Positions 13,177-13,853 of a stretch of DNA of 13,853 bases are shown here, in pieces. The position numbers and the translations under genes are program-made. Below the pieces are notes generated by a model. The model did no database searches. It was not told where the DNA came from and worked only from the letters and a program-made list of their open reading frames with translations. Where the stretch lies: positions 1 to 13,853 of the forward strand of contig CAYMAN010000042.1 of assembly GCA_964388455.1 (NCBI GenBank), in the 5' to 3' direction. Source of the DNA: JBBRWO01 sp964388455. GTDB lineage: Bacteria > Actinomycetota > Coriobacteriia > Anaerosomatales > JAAXUF01. Position 1 is the first letter of the stretch. Each line of letters opens with the position of its first letter.

Positions 13177-13853
13177 CTAGCCAATGGCGATCATTCGCTC
13201 GACAGCCGCGAGCGCACGCGCGGCGACAGCAGCGTCCACGACAACCTCGCCAAAGCCGTCGCGCAGGCAATCGCGGACCTTCACGAGCGTGGTGACCTTC
13301 ATGTTGGGACAGAGCATCCGAGGTGCAAGCTCATGAAACGTCTTGCCGGGAGCGGCCTTCTCCAGCGCGTGCACGAGCCCCGACTCTGTGACGACGATGA
13401 ACTCGTCGGCGGGGTTCTCGGCGGCGAAGGTGAGCATCTGGGAGGTTGAGAGCACGGCGTCTGCGAGGTCGACCACCTCGGGACGGCACTCGGGGTGGGC
13501 CATGATCGGCGCGTTTGGATGTGCTTCGCGGGCGGCGGTGACCTGGTCGGTCGTCACGTCGTCGTGCGTGGGACACCAGCCCTCCCACAGCTCGACCTCG
13601 ACCTCGGGCAGCGATCGCGCCACCCAGCTGCCGAGATTCTTGTCGGGGGCGAACAGGATGCGCGGCGCGCCAAGTGCCTGCACGACGGCGACGGCGTTGG
13701 CGCTGGTGACGCAGACGTCGCTCTCCGCTTTCACCTCCGCCGAGGAGTTCACGTAGGTGACGACCGGCACGCCGGGGTTGGCGGCCTTCCACGCCACGAG
13801 CGCCTCGCCCGTGATCATGTCGGCCATTGGGCAGCCGGCCCGCGGCTCGGGGA
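13177..13853 (-). CDS. nadA: Quinolinate synthase NadA (partial, 5' end outside window)
   Basis: Condenses iminoaspartate with dihydroxyacetone phosphate to quinolinate, using a [4Fe-4S] cluster. About 225 C-terminal residues are visible; the frame stays open to the right edge (codon phase leaves 2 nt). All three cluster cysteines can be read: in AGCPMADM (codon 13831-13833), WEGWCPTHDD (13573-13575) and RMLCPNMKV (13309-13311). Other family blocks are YVNSSAEVKAESD, VTSANAVAVV, APDKNLGSWVA, MAHPECRPEVVDLADAVLST and FIVVTESGLVHAL. The in-frame ATG at 13827 is internal, because the first cluster cysteine lies upstream of it. nadB follows within 10 nt. Operon promoter and any NAD-responsive operator lie outside the window. 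Confidence 0.95.
   Translation of the reverse strand, partial: PEPRAGCPMADMITGEALVAWKAANPGVPVVTYVNSSAEVKAESDVCVTSANAVAVVQALGAPRILFAPDKNLGSWVARSLPEVEVELWEGWCPTHDDVTTDQVTAAREAHPNAPIMAHPECRPEVVDLADAVLSTSQMLTFAAENPADEFIVVTESGLVHALEKAAPGKTFHELAPRMLCPNMKVTTLVKVRDCLRDGFGEVVVDAAVAARALAAVERMIAIG

Noticed and set aside
1..13853. CRISPR array, insertion sequence, integrase or rRNA/tRNA genes
   Set aside because: No regularly spaced repeats, transposase or integrase motifs, terminal inverted repeats or structured RNA genes were seen on either strand.

Overview
The window is GC-rich and densely packed, with short gaps, ATGA/GTGA start-stop overlaps and several GTG starts. Gram-positive-type wall hydrolases with PcsB-like coiled coils, an ECF-type BioY, a BirA with its own DNA-binding domain, a type III pantothenate kinase and a nadA-nadB-nadC cluster together suggest a high-GC Gram-positive, most likely a deep-branching Actinomycetota such as a Coriobacteriia relative. 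That placement is inference: there is no rRNA or other phylogenetic marker here.

Left part (1-3133): the 5' part of coaX (minus strand) is divergent from a two-gene OmpR/PhoB-type two-component system (744-2498, plus strand). Next comes a convergent bioY (minus strand), the substrate-binding component of an ECF biotin transporter. The bioY promoter and ribosome-binding site are covered by a strong candidate BirA operator (3143-3174). The matching regulator, birA, lies further right in the same window.

Middle part (3265-5903): a small heavy-metal module. A CadC/SmtB-type ArsR repressor and a CzcN/ICMT-like membrane protein are transcribed rightward. A full-length CDF exporter and a shorter second CDF-like protein are transcribed leftward from overlapping divergent promoters. 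Hand-counted stretches here are about 55% GC, against about 67-75% in two sampled stretches of the right-hand genes, so this block is probably an accessory insertion.

Cell-wall part (5927-8467, minus strand): two exported hydrolases, one NlpC/P60 and one M23, each have a PcsB/CwlO-like coiled-coil regulatory domain. Between them is a previously unmarked 41-codon gene for a small secreted or membrane peptide. It has a good ribosome-binding site, and its stop codon overlaps the M23 start (GTGA). A possible 8-codon leader peptide overlaps the NlpC/P60 start in the same way.

Right part (8742-13853, minus strand): a cofactor operon nadA (5' end outside the window) - nadB - nadC - dedA - birA. nadC/dedA and dedA/birA each overlap by 4 bp (ATGA). 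It links de novo NAD synthesis (aspartate to nicotinate mononucleotide), a DedA membrane protein and biotin ligation/regulation. No tRNA, rRNA, IS element or CRISPR array was found.
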